A stretch of 64,000 bases of DNA from Rhizophagus clarus (taxonomy: Eukaryota; Glomeromycota; Glomeromycetes; Glomerales; Glomeraceae), in NCBI GenBank assembly GCA_015698045.1, contig BLAL01000189.1, positions 186,001 through 250,000 on the forward strand. Reading direction: 5' to 3'. The notes below the pieces were generated by a model, which was not told the origin of the DNA, did no database searches, and worked only from the letters and a program-made list of their open reading frames with translations. Below, in pieces: positions 1-12,518 of the stretch. Within the stretch, counting starts at the first letter, position 1; each line of letters starts with the position of its first letter. The translations under genes and the position numbers were made by a program.

Positions 1-360
1 AACATACTTCTAACACAAAATCGAAAAACTTAAAACCTAAAAGAAAGAGATAAATTAAAAATGAACAAAGAAAAATAATAACAAAATAAAGAAAAAAGAA
101 CGAAAAAAAAACATACCTGTTAAACTAAAAGATCTTAAAAATCCTAAAATAAAAGAAATAAAAAAGAAATTAGAAATGGGAATAAGAAGGAAAAATATAA
201 CAGTAAAAAATATACCTGGTTTTTGTTTTATTTAAAAGAAAAATATCGTACCTAAAAAAAAGATTATCTATAAGCAATAATTACATTGATCAGCCAATAA
301 AATTTATTTGTTCACGTGATGATAGTAAGGGTTACCATGGCGACTGAGGTCGCCAATTCC
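1..360. mobile_element. Right end of a truncated TIR element with exon/intron-like purine/pyrimidine repeats
   Basis: On the minus strand this stretch is pyrimidine-rich and holds short segments bounded by TTTTAG and GTATG-type sites, for example ATTTTAG followed by GATTTTTAAGATC and then ACAGGTATG. The same mini-segment style (TTTTAAG-TCTTT-AGTTT) recurs in the element at 48810-50432. The right end carries a hairpin, TGGCGAC/GTCGCCA at 338-355, preceded by TTCACGTGAT at 311. The elements at 44200-45967 and 48810-50432 also end in a short hairpin, so I read this as the terminus of a related element whose other end lies outside the window. The exact end is uncertain. Confidence 0.4.
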
Positions 361-591
361 ATTTTCCCTAAATATAATATTTATTTTATATATAATATAG
401 TATAAAAGCATTAAAAATATAATAAATTTAGTAATATTTAATAAACTGGTTTTACTTTATTTACACAATGTTTATTAAAATCGTAATGTATTATTTATAC
501 ACATTTCACATTATTATAAAAATTAAGGTTTTTTTTAAAAAAAAAACTAAAAAAATATTACTAAAAAGATCTTAAAAATATTTTTATCATC

Positions 592-1600
592 TTGTATAAC
601 CACCTTTAGCATTAATAACATCTTGGATTCTTTCTGGCATTATCTCAATTAGTTTAATGTATGTTTCCAATGTCATTTTATTTCAAATTGAGAAACATGT
701 TCCCATAACGATTCTTTTTCTCTAATTTTGATGTTTAATACCCTAAGTCAATAGTCTATATCATTCCAGAGGTGTTCTATGGGTTTAAGTCAGAGAATTA
801 ACATGACCATGAAAGAACTTCAACATTATTATCATCAAACCATTGCTTAGTGAGAATAGCGGTATATTTCAGATCATTGTCTTATTAAAAGACAATGTCT
901 GAAATATTTAATTTATAATACTAAAGTATTTCCATGAGGTCTTCATCCAATATTTGGCGATAAAGTTTAACATCAAGGCCTCCATCAATTCTACATAGAA
1001 AATTAATACCACGAGAAGTGAAACACCCCATACAAAAACATTACCTCCATCAAACTTAACTGTAAGTTTGATATAGGTATTTTTAAGCAGCTTCCCAGAT
1101 TTTTTCCAGCAATACTGACATTTGTCTGACCTGAATATTTAAAATTTAAACTTATCAGATCACACCATCTTGCTCCAGTTACTTATTGTCTAATTCTTAA
1201 ACCTTTTGGCAAAATTAAGCCGTTTGCCTTGATATTTTTTGGATAAAAGTAGTTTCTTATGCTTTACCCTAGAAACCAAACCATTTTTCCTTAATATTTT
1301 ATACACGGTATCAGTATTGACCTCAATATTTTCATTAACTTGTAAAGATTTTATTAATAAAATGGCGGTAAAATATTCTTTATTGGCCAAATGTCTTATA
1401 ATAGTACATTCATAATGCTCATTTAATGTTCGTAGTCAGTTTGAACGTTTCTTGTCTTCCATATTTCCAGTTTCTTTGTACCTTTTTTAAGCCTTAATAT
1501 TGTTGTGTAACTTCCACAACTAATTTTAGTAGCAATTTCTCTTAAGGTAAAGCTGCGCTCAATCATTATAATTGCATGCGCACTTTATTTTATAGTAAGT
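592..1600 (-). pseudogene. Degenerate Tc1/mariner-type transposase
   Basis: Reading right to left, fragments of one Tc1-like transposase appear in order. First comes an N-terminal helix-turn-helix (RSFTLREIATKISCGSYTT near 1560), then the second HTH and linker in an open stretch at 1190-1390 (NTDTVYKILRKNGLVSRVKH). Next is the core segment DGGLDVKLYRQILDEDL near 950, then the C-terminal DDE tail SDLNP with IEHLWNDID after a one-base shift near 760. The end is RIQDVINAKGGYTR followed by a stop at about 592. Several stops and frameshifts separate the pieces, so it is dead. I found no convincing terminal inverted repeats. Confidence 0.75.
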
Positions 1601-1683
1601 CTAGTCTATAGTTTATAAAAAAATATTATTTATTTATTTTGGTAAAAGGATAAGTATGTAAAGTATTTTTATTATTATTTATT

Positions 1684-4273
1684 TAGGGTGGGAAAAAGTT
1701 CAAGCCCTGGATTTTAGGACTAAGTTTTTGGACTCAATCTTAGCAAGACTGAGTCCTAATTTTTGGGACCTAATTAGGACAGTTGCAAATTAGTCCCTAT
1801 TATTTAATCATATAGATCAATCACGTTTTAATAAATTCCTGTATTTCCATTAAATTAACTGCATTTCATTCTCTGTCTTTGTTTCATTCTTGCCAATTAC
1901 CATTAATTTTTCCTTTTCAATAAAAATGTCAGATAATGATTTTGATGATATCAATTGTGATAAATATAAATATGAATTATTTCTTGATAATGAGTATAAT
2001 CAAGATGCATCAGATACACCACAAAGATCCTGTAATAAGCGAGGAAGATGATAATTCTGAAAAAGAAAATTTATCCCAATCTCGTCAAATTTCACCAGTA
2101 TGGAATTATTTTAATGATAGAACATCCCAATATCTAGGAAGACCAGTCTGTTGCAGATGTCAAAAAGCTTTTGGAAAGGATACCATTATTTCAACTTTAA
2201 AGCAGCATCTTTCTTCTGCACATAAAATAACGATAGAAAATATTAAACATACGTTAAAAACTTAAAGTGTTTTGAATTTTAAACAAATTGATTCTTGGCC
2301 AGAAAAAGAAAAAAGTCAATATGATAATGCAGTAGTAGAATGGATCATTGGAGATGCACAGCCTTTTTGAACAGTTGAAAATTTACAATTTAAGCAAATG
2401 GTTAACACTTTTGATTCTTGATATCAAGTTCTGGATAAAAATGAAATTAAAAATTTGGTAATAGATTATTTTGAAGCAAAACATGATAATATACAATATG
2501 ATTTAAATAATATCCCAGAAAAAATATCCCTAATAGCAAATATTTGGACATCAACGTTCAATAATGATGCATATCTTAGATTAACAATCCATTTTATTGA
2601 TAATGATTGGAATTTGTGAAATTTCTTATTAGATATTATGACATTTACTACACGTCATATTGGAGGTAACATAACTGATGCAATTATATCAACTTTGAAA
2701 GAATTTCATATTTTTGAAAACACCTTAGCTTTAACCAGTGATAATGAATTAGCAATAGTAGTTTACGAACATATAATAGTAGCAGAACTTGCATACAAAC
2801 TTAATAACCAATCTTCCTGTCATTATAAATGTTCCGCGCATATTTTAAATCTAGCTGTACAATAAGGAATTAAAATTATTGATAATGAGATTGTTAAAAT
2901 ATGTGAATTAATGAAAAAATTAAAAATTTATTCCAAAAATATAACAGATTGTGAGAATTGTGTTTGATAGAGAATTTGCAATATTATAAACCTCAAATAG
3001 ATGTTGAGACCTGGTGGAACAGCACATACTATATGATAATAAAGTTTCAAAAAATATTGTATCCTATTGAAATGTTAGCAGCAACAGATCCAAACATTGG
3101 AAATTTAATGCCAAATGCAGAAGGATAGATAAAAATTAAAGTAAACTAGAATTATTATTTATCAATCTTTTAAAATTTTAACATGTTTACAAAATAAATA
3201 GGATACTTTAATCTTACTTGAACCATTAGAAAAGGTAACTGTACTACTTTCAGCCTCTTTTTATCCTACTATTTTAGATATTAGATTCTTATTTCTTAAA
3301 ATTCAACAGTATCTAGACAATTATGTTAGAAAAGAAGGATTTAGTCAGAGCAGAATGGTATCATCAATCCTTGAAAAAATTAAAAAATATTGGGAAGTGG
3401 TAGATTCATCTACCACAGTAGCCACAATACTAGATCCGTGTACTATACTTACTTTATATGCAATAGGAGAAGAATCAACAAATGTGGTAAATGCAATAAA
3501 AAGCCATTTTACAAAGTATAACGTATCTCCACCTCCAGCAATGTTATCTAATACTAATCAAGAAATAATAAGCAAATGGGAGTATTTCCATCAGTTAAAG
3601 AGAAGATGGCTAGATGTCTTAGGTTCACAAATGGAAAGATCAAAAAGAAGATCAAGATTTGATTAGTACCTTACCTTACCATGTGATGATAATGTTGAAC
3701 TTTTATTATAATGGAAGGCTTATTTTCAAGAATTTCCAGTATTGGGAGCAATGGCACATGATTATTTATCCATCTAAGCTACCAATGTACCATGTGAACA
3801 AGCATTCTCTGTAGCAAGTAATACTATAACCAATACAAGGAATAGATTACTTTTAGAAATAGCTTGTGCATTATTATATTCAAAAAGTTAGCTTGAAAAA
3901 GGAATTGGAAATAAAAAAAAATAATAATTTTTTAGAAATTAATATTATATTTCAGTGTGAAAAAAAATTGCTATAACTTAGCGAATTAGCGATATAATAA
4001 TAAATGTGTGATCAACCTTAGATCAGCTGATTAATAATAAATTTGTTATCAATATACAATCAAAATGTTAATAAATAAAAAAATAATTAAAATAATTTTA
4101 AAAATGAGTTTTATTTTTATGCAAATTAAATAATTAATATAAATATATAATAAAGTAATTGTCTGGACTCAGTCTAAACTCAGTCTGTCTTTGACTAAGT
4201 CTGGTTTGTTCATGTACTAGGACTAACAAATCCTAAGACTTTAACCAGACTATAACAGACCTTCCCCATCCTA
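1684..4273 (+). mobile_element. hAT-family DNA transposon with 8-bp target duplication
   Basis: The element begins TAGGGTGGGAAAAAGT and ends with the imperfect inverse (reads TAGGATGGGGAAGGTC from the other strand). It is flanked by perfect 8-bp direct repeats TATTTATT at 1676-1683 and 4274-4281, the size expected for hAT transposition. Subterminal GGACTAAGT/GACTCAGTCT-type motifs repeat several times inside both ends, which resemble transposase-binding repeats. It encodes the broken transposase listed separately. The element is 2590 bp long. Confidence 0.9.
1926..3935 (+). pseudogene. Degenerate hAT transposase (BED zinc finger, hAT dimerisation domain)
   Basis: The reading starts MSDNDFDDINCDKYKYELF at 1926, then shifts frame to a BED-type zinc finger (RPVCCRCQKAFG with LKQHLSSAH) in the open stretch 1936-2265. 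The RNase-H-like core follows (ISLIANIWTSTFNNDAYLR near 2530; TSDNELAIVVYEH near 2740; CSAHILNLAVQ at 2835). The C-terminal dimerisation motif is near 3740-3880 (FPVLGAMAHDYLSI, VPCEQAFSVASNTI, TRNRLLLEIACALL). At least eight in-frame stops and several frameshifts interrupt it. Many stops are TGA or TAG where relatives of this fold would have TGG or CGA, consistent with C-to-T/G-to-A decay. It is not functional, although the element ends are still well preserved. Confidence 0.85.
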
Positions 4274-4281
4274 TATTTATT

Positions 4282-6296
4282 ATTAATTATAAAAAAAAAA
4301 TTTTTTTCTAATAATTTTTTTTAAAAAAAAGTGGCAAAAGTAATGCATCATAGTTTGAAGAAAGAAAATGATATAATGGATTTTTTTTGTTATACAGGAA
4401 AGGGGTTATCTTTTATATGTTAAAGATTTACACATATATTATTTATTTTGAAAAAATAAGATTAAACAGATTTGTTTTGATTGATAAACATGTAATTTAC
4501 CATTTAAAATATTTTGGTGTATTATTTATGTAAACCACTGTATATGAGTCATATTAAAATCCAAATTTTTTACTATGATCAATAAGCAAATTATTTTAAA
4601 TTCTGCTAAATAAAATTTTATTATAACATCAAAAATTTTATATTATTAAGCAACTTATTTTGTGACATATATAAAAACTTTTATAAATAACTTATAAATT
4701 TATATTTATAATATAATTTATTATAAAAATTAAAATATAAATAAATTTTAATGTGATAAATAACTTAATTTAAATATTCAAAATATTAAAAATTTAAAAA
4801 TTAATATTGTTTAAAGATACTATCCATTCAATAAATATTATGCCTAGAGTTATAAAAAATAAAATACAATTATTTTTAACTGTTCTGAACAACTTTACTT
4901 AAGCATAAGAAGTTAATTTCATTTAACCAAAATAGTAAAATTATATTTTAAAATTAAAAATCAAATAAACAATAAATAATTGAAAGTACAAAACTTAGTC
5001 ACATTCAACGAATATTAATTTAATCATCCTAAAATTTTTACTGTGGGTAGATTGATTGATGATCATATTCAATTTGAAATTACACCTATCTGATCATTTT
5101 ATAAATTTGAAAATTTCTCAAAATAATAAATACTAATTACTTCCAGTTCTTTTTTAAAACTAACAGTTGTACCTTTCAAGTTTAAAAGCATAAAGAATAA
5201 AAAGGTTAAACTAATAGCTAAGAATGATGATATGGCTTAAATAATCATAAGATAATATTTCAATTCAAGTTTAAGTTAATATGTTTATAATATACTATTA
5301 TATAATATACTAGTAAAGTGGAATAATCTTACTCTTTTAAAATACTTTAAAGCATAAAAAAATGTTATTTTATTACTATCAAGAAGTAAAAGAAGTACAA
5401 AACTATTAGATATAAGTTAGAAATAATACACATATTTTTAACTTAAGAGACAGATTACTTTAATTACTTTATTTGGTTTTACTGTAATTAGATTGTTTTT
5501 AGCATCTTAAAATCTTCAAAAATGTAAAAAAAAGAAAAAGATTTTAAGTAATCATTTTTGATTTATCAGTATTTATAATGGTTAAAGTATTTTTAACTAA
5601 GGAAATTCTTATAAATTTTATTAATCCTCTTCATATTAAGACTTTTAAGAAATCAAAAATCTGGATAATAAATATAAGATAATTACTTACTTTGAAAGTT
5701 AAGAAATCTTATAATTTGTTATTAGTAAGGAAATAAAAAAAAACTTAATTGGTATCATTATATTATTTTATTCTTTATATTATGTTATTGAAGCAGTCAG
5801 AAACTTAAATCTTAAGAAAAAGGTAAATCTGGTAACAAAAATTCATATTCAATTTTATCATATAAGAAATTTTAAAGATTTATGATTAAATTACTAGTTA
5901 TAAATTTTAACTGTATCCTCATAAGAAATTACAGAAGAATTTATCTAATCATTTATCTGAACATAAAATTGAAAAGAAAAATAAAAAAAAAAAAATAATA
6001 AATATAAAATCAAGTACTTCTTTTTCTAATAAGTTGTCAAAGAAATAATTGCATGTAGAGATTGTAAAAATCAAGATAGTTTTAATGAATTTTATTAGGT
6101 AACAATTCTAGGATTAATTTAGTTTAATTAGTAGAACTTTACCTTTATTTTCTCAGATGAAATAGAATATTTTTTTGTTATCCTTTTTTCTTTTATTTAA
6201 TTATATGTGTGTATGTTAATTTTTTAAACAGATGTCTGAACTGATTAAATAGTTGGAAGTGTAATTTTAGTAAAATGTATACAAATATTATTATGA
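4282..6296. other. AT-rich intergenic DNA, no gene seen
   Basis: No open frame with protein-like composition, no RNA gene and no inverted-repeat pair that I could support. The stretch is mostly A/T homopolymer runs and short AT words. Confidence 0.6.
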
Positions 6297-6489
6297 TGTA
6301 GTTAGCCAAAAAAATTCAGCCAAAGGCGCAGTAAAAATATTTTCACAGGTGTAACATTTATTGCTGATTAATGATCAATATATATATTTATACCAAAAAA
6401 GGATAGGTCTAGACCAGTTCACGCTGTTTATCACATATATAGTGTAATGAATAGACTGCGCCTTTGGCTGAATTTTTTGGCTAACTACA
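6297..6489. mobile_element. MITE with 35-bp terminal inverted repeats
   Basis: The left arm 6297-6332 starts TGTAGTTAGCCAAAAAAATT and ends GGCGCAGT. The right arm 6455-6489 is its inverse with one A missing in the A-run. The interior of about 120 bp codes for nothing. Arms this long with so few differences point to recent insertion. The target duplication is unclear because the flanks are simple AT sequence. Confidence 0.8.
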
Positions 6490-7440
6490 CTATTATACAA
6501 ATACTTAATATTTTATTTTTTTATAATAAAGTCTATATATTAAACAATATTTTTAAAGAGAAAAAAAAATAAAAATAAAAAATGCCAAATAACTATTATA
6601 TTAGTCTTATTAATTAGCTACTTAATTATTTAATTTTAAAATGCTAAATAAATAATTTATTTAATATCACATGATTTAACATTACCTAATATATAATTTT
6701 ATATCTGATATATAATTTATTATATTTTTTTAAATTTTGAAGATATTGATCACGCATGTATTTATTAAGTAAAGAATAGGACTTTTACATTACTTTTAAA
6801 TACAGAAATTATAAAATCTGAATTTCAAGAGATCTGTCTTATCATATCACCTGAAAATTATAAAATTAAGGTAATAAAGAAAATGAAAAATAAAAAAGAA
6901 AAATTATAAAAAATGTTAATTCTCTATAACAAACAACTAGTTAGAAATGCTATTTCCTTTAATAGCTAACTCCCTATTTCTAGCATGTTAGCTACATAAA
7001 TTAATTAGTTACTTCAACAGCTGCTTGATTTTTACCTTCTTTATTTTTGTAAAATGTATACTTATACTTATCATCCAAACCCAAAAGTTTGGAATTTATT
7101 TGGTAGAAATATCAGAACAAATGGGATTTTCTAGTAACTTCTAAAATCTCATGATAAAAAAACTGGAAAAATCTAGTTTAGACGGTCATAATCCCAAATC
7201 TGAAAAAATTCCAAATCTGATGGACAAATCACAAATAATCAATTAGTATTTTGCTCATCTGAATTACTTAATATGGAATTTTTTCCTGAATTTCATTTTA
7301 AAAATATTGAAATAAAATTATTTAATTATAAATTTGTAAGTCATAACTGTTCTTTATTTTTACACAATAAAACATATACCTTATTAGTGATTAATATAAA
7401 TGAGCATATGTTTAAAAACCTTAGAAAATATTTTTTAGAA
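6490..7440. other. AT-rich DNA upstream of a dead hAT gene
   Basis: No open coding frame. From about 7080 it may already be the 5' end of the hAT-derived copy that follows (a more mixed base composition begins), but no terminal repeat could be placed. Confidence 0.4.
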
Positions 7441-9099
7441 AAACAGAAATGAGTAGGGTTCAAAAATAATAATAGTGAACGTTCAAGTGAAGTAAATATA
7501 TTGTTTAATCAGCCTAATAAAGAAACTCAATCAGCAAACTCTGAAAGATGACTCAAAGCAGATATTTGACAATTTTTTCAAGAGATTAATAATGGAAAAG
7601 AAAAGTACAAGGAAGCAATTTGCAACTTTTGTCATTCTTCATGGTTTCAGAGAAAAGTAAACAAAATGAAGAGTCACTTTGCATTGAAATGTAAAGAATA
7701 TATCCCTAAAGATATTTAACTGATTTTTCTTCGAGAAATTGATAATAAGCGTAAAACTTCAAAAATTTTATCTATATTAAATAAAAAACAAAAAATATCT
7801 AATAATCAAAAAACTTTAGAAAATTATTATGATAATAATAAAATCGATAAAGTAAAAAGTAATCAGGCTAATAAAATACTTATTAAATAGTTTGTTTGTT
7901 CAGAAATACCTTTTATAGTAACTGATTTTTCATATTTTGAAGATTTTACTAAATCTTTAAATAGTGGATACAATTCATCTAAGCAAACTACTCTTGCAAC
8001 TACTTATTTAGATGGTGAACTTATAAATATTACTTTAAAAATTAAAAAAGAATTGGAAAAGGCCAAAAACTTTATATTATATTAAGTATTTTATTAATGA
8101 CTTCAAATTTAAATTAATTTTGTCTAATTTTAATTTTTTTTTATTAAAGGTATTGATAGTTAGGCAAGTCTGTTAAAATATTTAATTTATGCATTTGTTA
8201 TAATAATACCTGAATAAAAACAATACATTTATTCTTTAAAAGATGTATCAAATTTTTTACATACTGCTGATTTTAACACTAAAAAAATGTTAGATGTCTT
8301 AGAAAAAATCAGTTCTAAAAAATTTTCTGCTATTATTACCAATGCAAAATCTGCAATGATAGCTGCTAAATGGCAAGTTGCAGAAAAATACCCACACATT
8401 TTACCTATGAGGTGTATTACGTATCACATCCAACTTATTTTAAGTAATATTTGTAACTACCCTTGGGTGAAAAAAGTACTTTCTGATTATCAAAAAATAA
8501 TTAGTTTCTTTAAGAATTCTTATCCTATTGGTGTTACTCTTAGAGACGAAATATTTTATACATTTATTGCTGGTAAAAATTTGAAAACATCTATAAAAAC
8601 CAGATGATCAATAGCATAGAATTGCTATGAATCTTTCTTAAGAAATGAAAATAACATCTAATTTGTAAGTTTTATTTTTATTTTATAAAATAATGCAATA
8701 AATTAATAATATTTTATTATTTTTTATTAAGTTCTTGAATAAGAATCACAAATTTTTATATGTGTAATTAAAGCTCTGCATGAGCTGAACCAGCTTGCAA
8801 GTTGGCTCAAGCTTTTCAAGCTGAGCCAAGCCAAGCCATGATTAAATTGGCTTGGTGGCTCACAAGCCAGCTTGAAAAAGCTTGAGTCAGGTATTAGGCT
8901 TGGCTTGATAAACTCAAGCTGGCAGTGGGCTTGGCTTGAAAAGCTCAAGCTGGCTCATAAGTCAGATTAAGCTTGGCAATTTTTTACCGTTAACGCTATA
9001 ACGAATTATTTGGTATAAAGGCAGGGTCATGTGAATTGCCAATCTAATCAAATAATCTGAATATCTGATCTTTTTTTTAATCATTTATCAGTTTATTTT

Positions 9100-10316
9100 T
9101 GTAGTATCATTGGAGAAAGCACGACCAGACTTTTGAAATTAAGGTAAGAAAGGGTGGGGGAAGTGTTTTTCGGTATTTTTTTTTAACTAATTAATTGTTT
9201 TTTTTTTATTTTTTGTAGTGTTGCCAGATGAAAAGCATGATCGGACTTTTGGAATTAAGGTAAAGGAGGATTGGGAGAGGTGTTTCATTGTTTTTTTTTT
9301 AATTAATTAAGTATTAACTTTTGTTTTACTTTTTGTAGTGTTGCTGGACGAAAAGCATGACCAGACTTTTGGAATTAAGGTAAGGGAGGGTGGGGAAGTG
9401 TTTTTTGGTGTTTTTTTTAACTAATTAATTAATTATTTTTTTTTTTATTTTTTGTAGTGTTGCCAGACAAAAGGCATGACCGGACTTTTGGAATTAAAGT
9501 AAGAAAGGGTGAAGGAAGTGTTTTTCAGTATTTTTTTTTTAACTAATTAATTGTTTTTTTTATTTTTTGTAGTGTTGCCAGACGAAAAGCACGATTGGAC
9601 TTTTGGAATTAAGGTAAGGGAGGGTTGGGGGAGGTGTTTCATTGTTTTTTTTTTAATTAATTAAGTATTAACTTTTGTTTTACTTTTTGTAGTGTTGCCA
9701 GTCAAAAAGCATGATCGGACTTTTGTAATTAAGGTAAGGGAAAGTGGGAAAATGTTTTTCAGTGTTTTTTTTTAACTAATTAATTAATTATTTTATTTTT
9801 ATTTTTTGTAGTGTTGCCAGACGAAAGGCATGACCGAACTTTTGGAATTAAGGTAAGGGAGGGTGGAGGAAGTGTTTTTCAGTATTTTTTTTTAACTAAT
9901 TAATTGTTTTTTTTATTTTTTGTAGTGTTATTAGACAAAAAGCATGACCAGACTTTTAGAATTAAGGTAAGAGAGGGTTGGGGAAGGTGTTTCGTTATTT
10001 TTTTTTAATTAATTAAGTATTAACTTTTTTTTTACTTTTTGTAGTGTTGCCAGATGAAAAACATGACCAGACTTTTGGAATTAAGGTAAGAGAGGGTGGG
10101 GGAAGTATTTTTCAGTATTTTTTTTAACTAATTAATTATTTTTTTTTTATTTTTTGTAGTGTTGCCAGATGAAAAGCATGACCGGACTTTGGAATTAAGG
10201 TAAGGGAGGGTAGGAGAAGTGTTTTTCAGTATTTTTTTAACTAATTAATTATTTTTTTTTTATTTTTTGTAGTGTTGTTAGGTGAAAAACACGACTGGAC
10301 TTTTGAAATTAGGGTA
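9100..10316 (+). repeat. Eleven-unit tandem array of ~116-bp exon/intron-like units
   Basis: Each unit has a 41-nt core beginning TGTTGCCAGACGAAAAGCAT and ending TTTTGGAATTAAG. It is followed directly by GTAAGGGAGGGTGGGG, then a TTAACTAATTAATT block, then a T-rich tract ending TTTTTTGTAG, which abuts the next core. Cores start near 9219, 9340, 9457, 9573, 9692, 9811, 9926, 10043, 10158 and 10273, with a partial first unit at about 9110. The GTAAG and T-tract-GTAG borders are kept in nearly every unit although the sequence between drifts. The core is 41 nt, not a multiple of three, and joining successive cores reaches a stop quickly, so a long repeat protein is unlikely. Confidence 0.85.
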
Positions 10317-10514
10317 TTAAAAACTGAAAAAGAATAATAAAAATAAATAAATTTGGTATAAAATACTGAAAAAAAGTAAAAAAATAAAAAAAATAAAATA
10401 AATTTTGGTAAATACTGAGTAATTTAATTTATCAAAATTAGTATTTTTTAAAAATAAATCCACGTATATTTATTATAAACTCTACGCAAACCTGTATGTG
10501 AGTTATATTAGTAT

Positions 10515-10750
10515 TATTCAGGGTCCTGCCAGAACCATTTGTTCTAGCGTTTTTCTTGCAAACTTATATATAAAAAACGCTGGAACCATTTGTTCTGGCA
10601 TTTTTTTTTTGAATAAAAACATCAAGACCATTATTTTGGCATTTTTTTGCAATTTTATATATAATAAATTCTGGAACTAATAGTTCCAGCTTTTTTTTTG
10701 CTATTTTATATAAGTTTTGGCAACTTGATATATAAAAAAACACTGAAACT
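10515..10750. repeat. Palindromic minisatellite units (AAAAACGCTGGAACC..GTTCTGGCATTTTT type)
   Basis: Successive units pair a GCCAGAAC-type arm with a GTTCTGGC-type arm across a 3-7 nt loop, separated by TATATATA. The same family occurs at 32590-33600, 57595-57840 and 59750-60790. The 60-residue open frame here is just this repeat read through. Confidence 0.7.
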
Positions 10751-10754
10751 ATTA

Positions 10755-10926
10755 GGGCAGTGACATATATTAGCTAATATTTTAGGGGGTGGGAGGGTAA
10801 ATGAAAATCTTAAGTTACACAATTTTTAAAAAATATGATTGGTTGCACATGAACAAGATATCTTACCTGGGGTAGGGGGGTAAGCGCCTATAGTAAAAAA
10901 ATATTAGCTAATATATGTCACTGCCC
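10755..10926. mobile_element. PIF/Harbinger-type MITE (GGGCAGTGACATATATTAGC)
   Basis: Starts GGGCAGTGACATATATTAGC and ends with the exact inverse (GCTAATATATGTCACTGCCC), 172 bp in total. It is flanked by TTA at 10752-10754 and 10927-10929, the 3-bp target typical of PIF/Harbinger. A second copy lies at 60285-60455 inside the sibling MULE-like element, in the same orientation relative to that element. Confidence 0.8.
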
Positions 10927-12518
10927 TTAGTTCCGGTATTTTTTTTTGTAACTTTACATATAAAAACACCTAGTTTCAGCTTTTTTTTTTTGATAATAAA
11001 GCTTAAGCCAGCTTGAGCTCAACTTGGCTTGAGTCAGAATTTTTTATGGCTCAGCTTGGCTTGAATGAGTTGAGCTAGGATTTTTTGTAGCTTGACTCAT
11101 TTTGGCTCAAGCCAGACTTTTTTTTTTCAAGCCAAGCCAAGCCAAGCCAGACTGTAGCTTGACTTGAGCCGGCTTATGCGGAGCTTTATGTGTAATTACA
11201 ATTAAAAATTTAATTAATAATTGACAATTTTGGATTAATGTAGAATAGCTTTAAAATCTTATCACTTTGGTAAAAAGAGTAGTAAAAAATGTAGAATTTC
11301 AAGGCATAATTTTAATTGATGTATTTATAGAGTTGGTAAAAATGGCTATTGCTGTTCAAGAAATTCCTATTCCTTTTGATAATCAGTTCTGTAGAGATTG
11401 TATTGCTATATACAATAAATGATGAAAATAATTTGTTACCAATCTGTATCTTTTGGTTTATTTTTTCCATCCAATATATAAAGGTAATTATAGCATAAAT
11501 GTATTAAAAAACATTTTTTATTCAAAAATTTAAAAGGTATTATTTGATATTTACCATAATAGGTGATAGTTTAACACATAATACATTTAAGAAAGTTGTT
11601 TTACATAAAACTTTAGAAATTTGGAAGCAAACTGGAGGTGGGAAAACAAGTGCTAAAATTCTTAAATCTTAAATGAATTTCTATAAAATTGAAAACCATT
11701 TTTTGATGATGATTTATAGAATCTATTGATACTATAAAAAATTGGTAGTCATCCTGCAAACTTAAAAAAAAAAAATGAAAAGTATATTGCAATTTTGGCA
11801 TTAAAATTCCATTTTATTATGTCTTATAATATTTCAACTGAATGAGTATTTTCAGTTTTGAATTGGTATTTATGTAAGAGATGAAATAAGTAAGTTTAAT
11901 TTTCTTTTATTGTAATTAATCATTTTAACTATACTTTAGTATTTAAAATCTCATTTAAATAATTAGGATTAATATCTCTTATCTGAAATCAATAGCTCAA
12001 ATCCATTCTTTTTTAATGCAAATACTTCAAGTGAATTAAATTTTATTAAAAATAAGATTAGTCAAGATGAATTTACCATTACTTTTAATCAAATTGCCAT
12101 TATAATGGAAAAAGGTATTGATTTATTTAAAAAAAATAATTCATTTCCAGTTTTTGATGAAAGATTATTTGATGAGATTGAGAAGGATGATGATTTGCAA
12201 TTGTAGAACAAAAATGGATTAAATTTGAAAATAGGCAAATTTATTCAATTAAATGTAAAAAAATTCAGATTCAATTAATGAAAATAAAATTGATGCAAAT
12301 GATTTAAGAATTGAACATAGAGATAAAAATTTTAATATTGAAGACTTATTGCAGAATGATTAAGAATCATATCAAAAATCAGCTGATTTTCTTTAATTAG
12401 TAGCTCTTATCCTCTTACCTCCTGACCTGATATACCCTAAATATATGGACAGTTTTATTTGTTTTATTAATATTATCGAGATACTAATGTAATAAAAAGT
12501 ATAATTTTTGTTATAATA

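Larger units (their letters stand above)
8770..11187 (+). mobile_element. MULE-like non-autonomous TIR element with long repeat-built TIRs
   Basis: The ends are AAAGCTCTGCATGAGC on the left and, read inversely, AAAGCTCCGCATAAGCC on the right. Long imperfect TIRs of about 200 bp are made of reiterated GGCTTGAGC/AAGCTTGAGCC words (8770-8990 and about 10995-11187). The flanks carry a direct repeat ATGTGTAATT at 8760-8769 and 11188-11197, which can be read as up to 12 bp. Long TIRs with 9-12 bp duplications fit Mutator-like elements. No transposase is present. The interior holds an exon/intron-like tandem array, palindromic minisatellite units and a small MITE. A sibling copy in opposite orientation lies at 59537-60946. 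Confidence 0.8.
7441..12370 (+). pseudogene. hAT transposase pseudogene (DUF659-like), split by a 2.4-kb insertion
   Basis: A zinc-finger-like part (ICNFCHSSWFQRKVNKMKSH near 7620) precedes a long readable stretch ending TLATTYLDGELINITLKIKK near 8040. A clear DUF659/hAT core is open at 8287-8607 (MLDVLEKISSKKFSAIIT, MRCITYHIQLILSNIC). The frame is then broken at 8770 by the MULE-like element 8770-11187 and resumes after 11188. There, fragments such as GDSLTHNTFKKVVLHKTLEI near 11560, the dimerisation remnant SIFSVLNWYLCKR near 11850, and an acidic tail LFDEIEKDDDLQL near 12170 can be read. Stops and frameshifts are frequent on both sides. This is a second hAT lineage, distinct from the one at 1684-4273. 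Its termini were not found. Confidence 0.75.

Noticed and set aside
8727..8948. 73-residue minus-strand open frame resembling the plus-strand frame at 60822-61013
   Set aside because: Both are read-through of the shared GGCTTGAGC-repeat TIR of the MULE-like elements.
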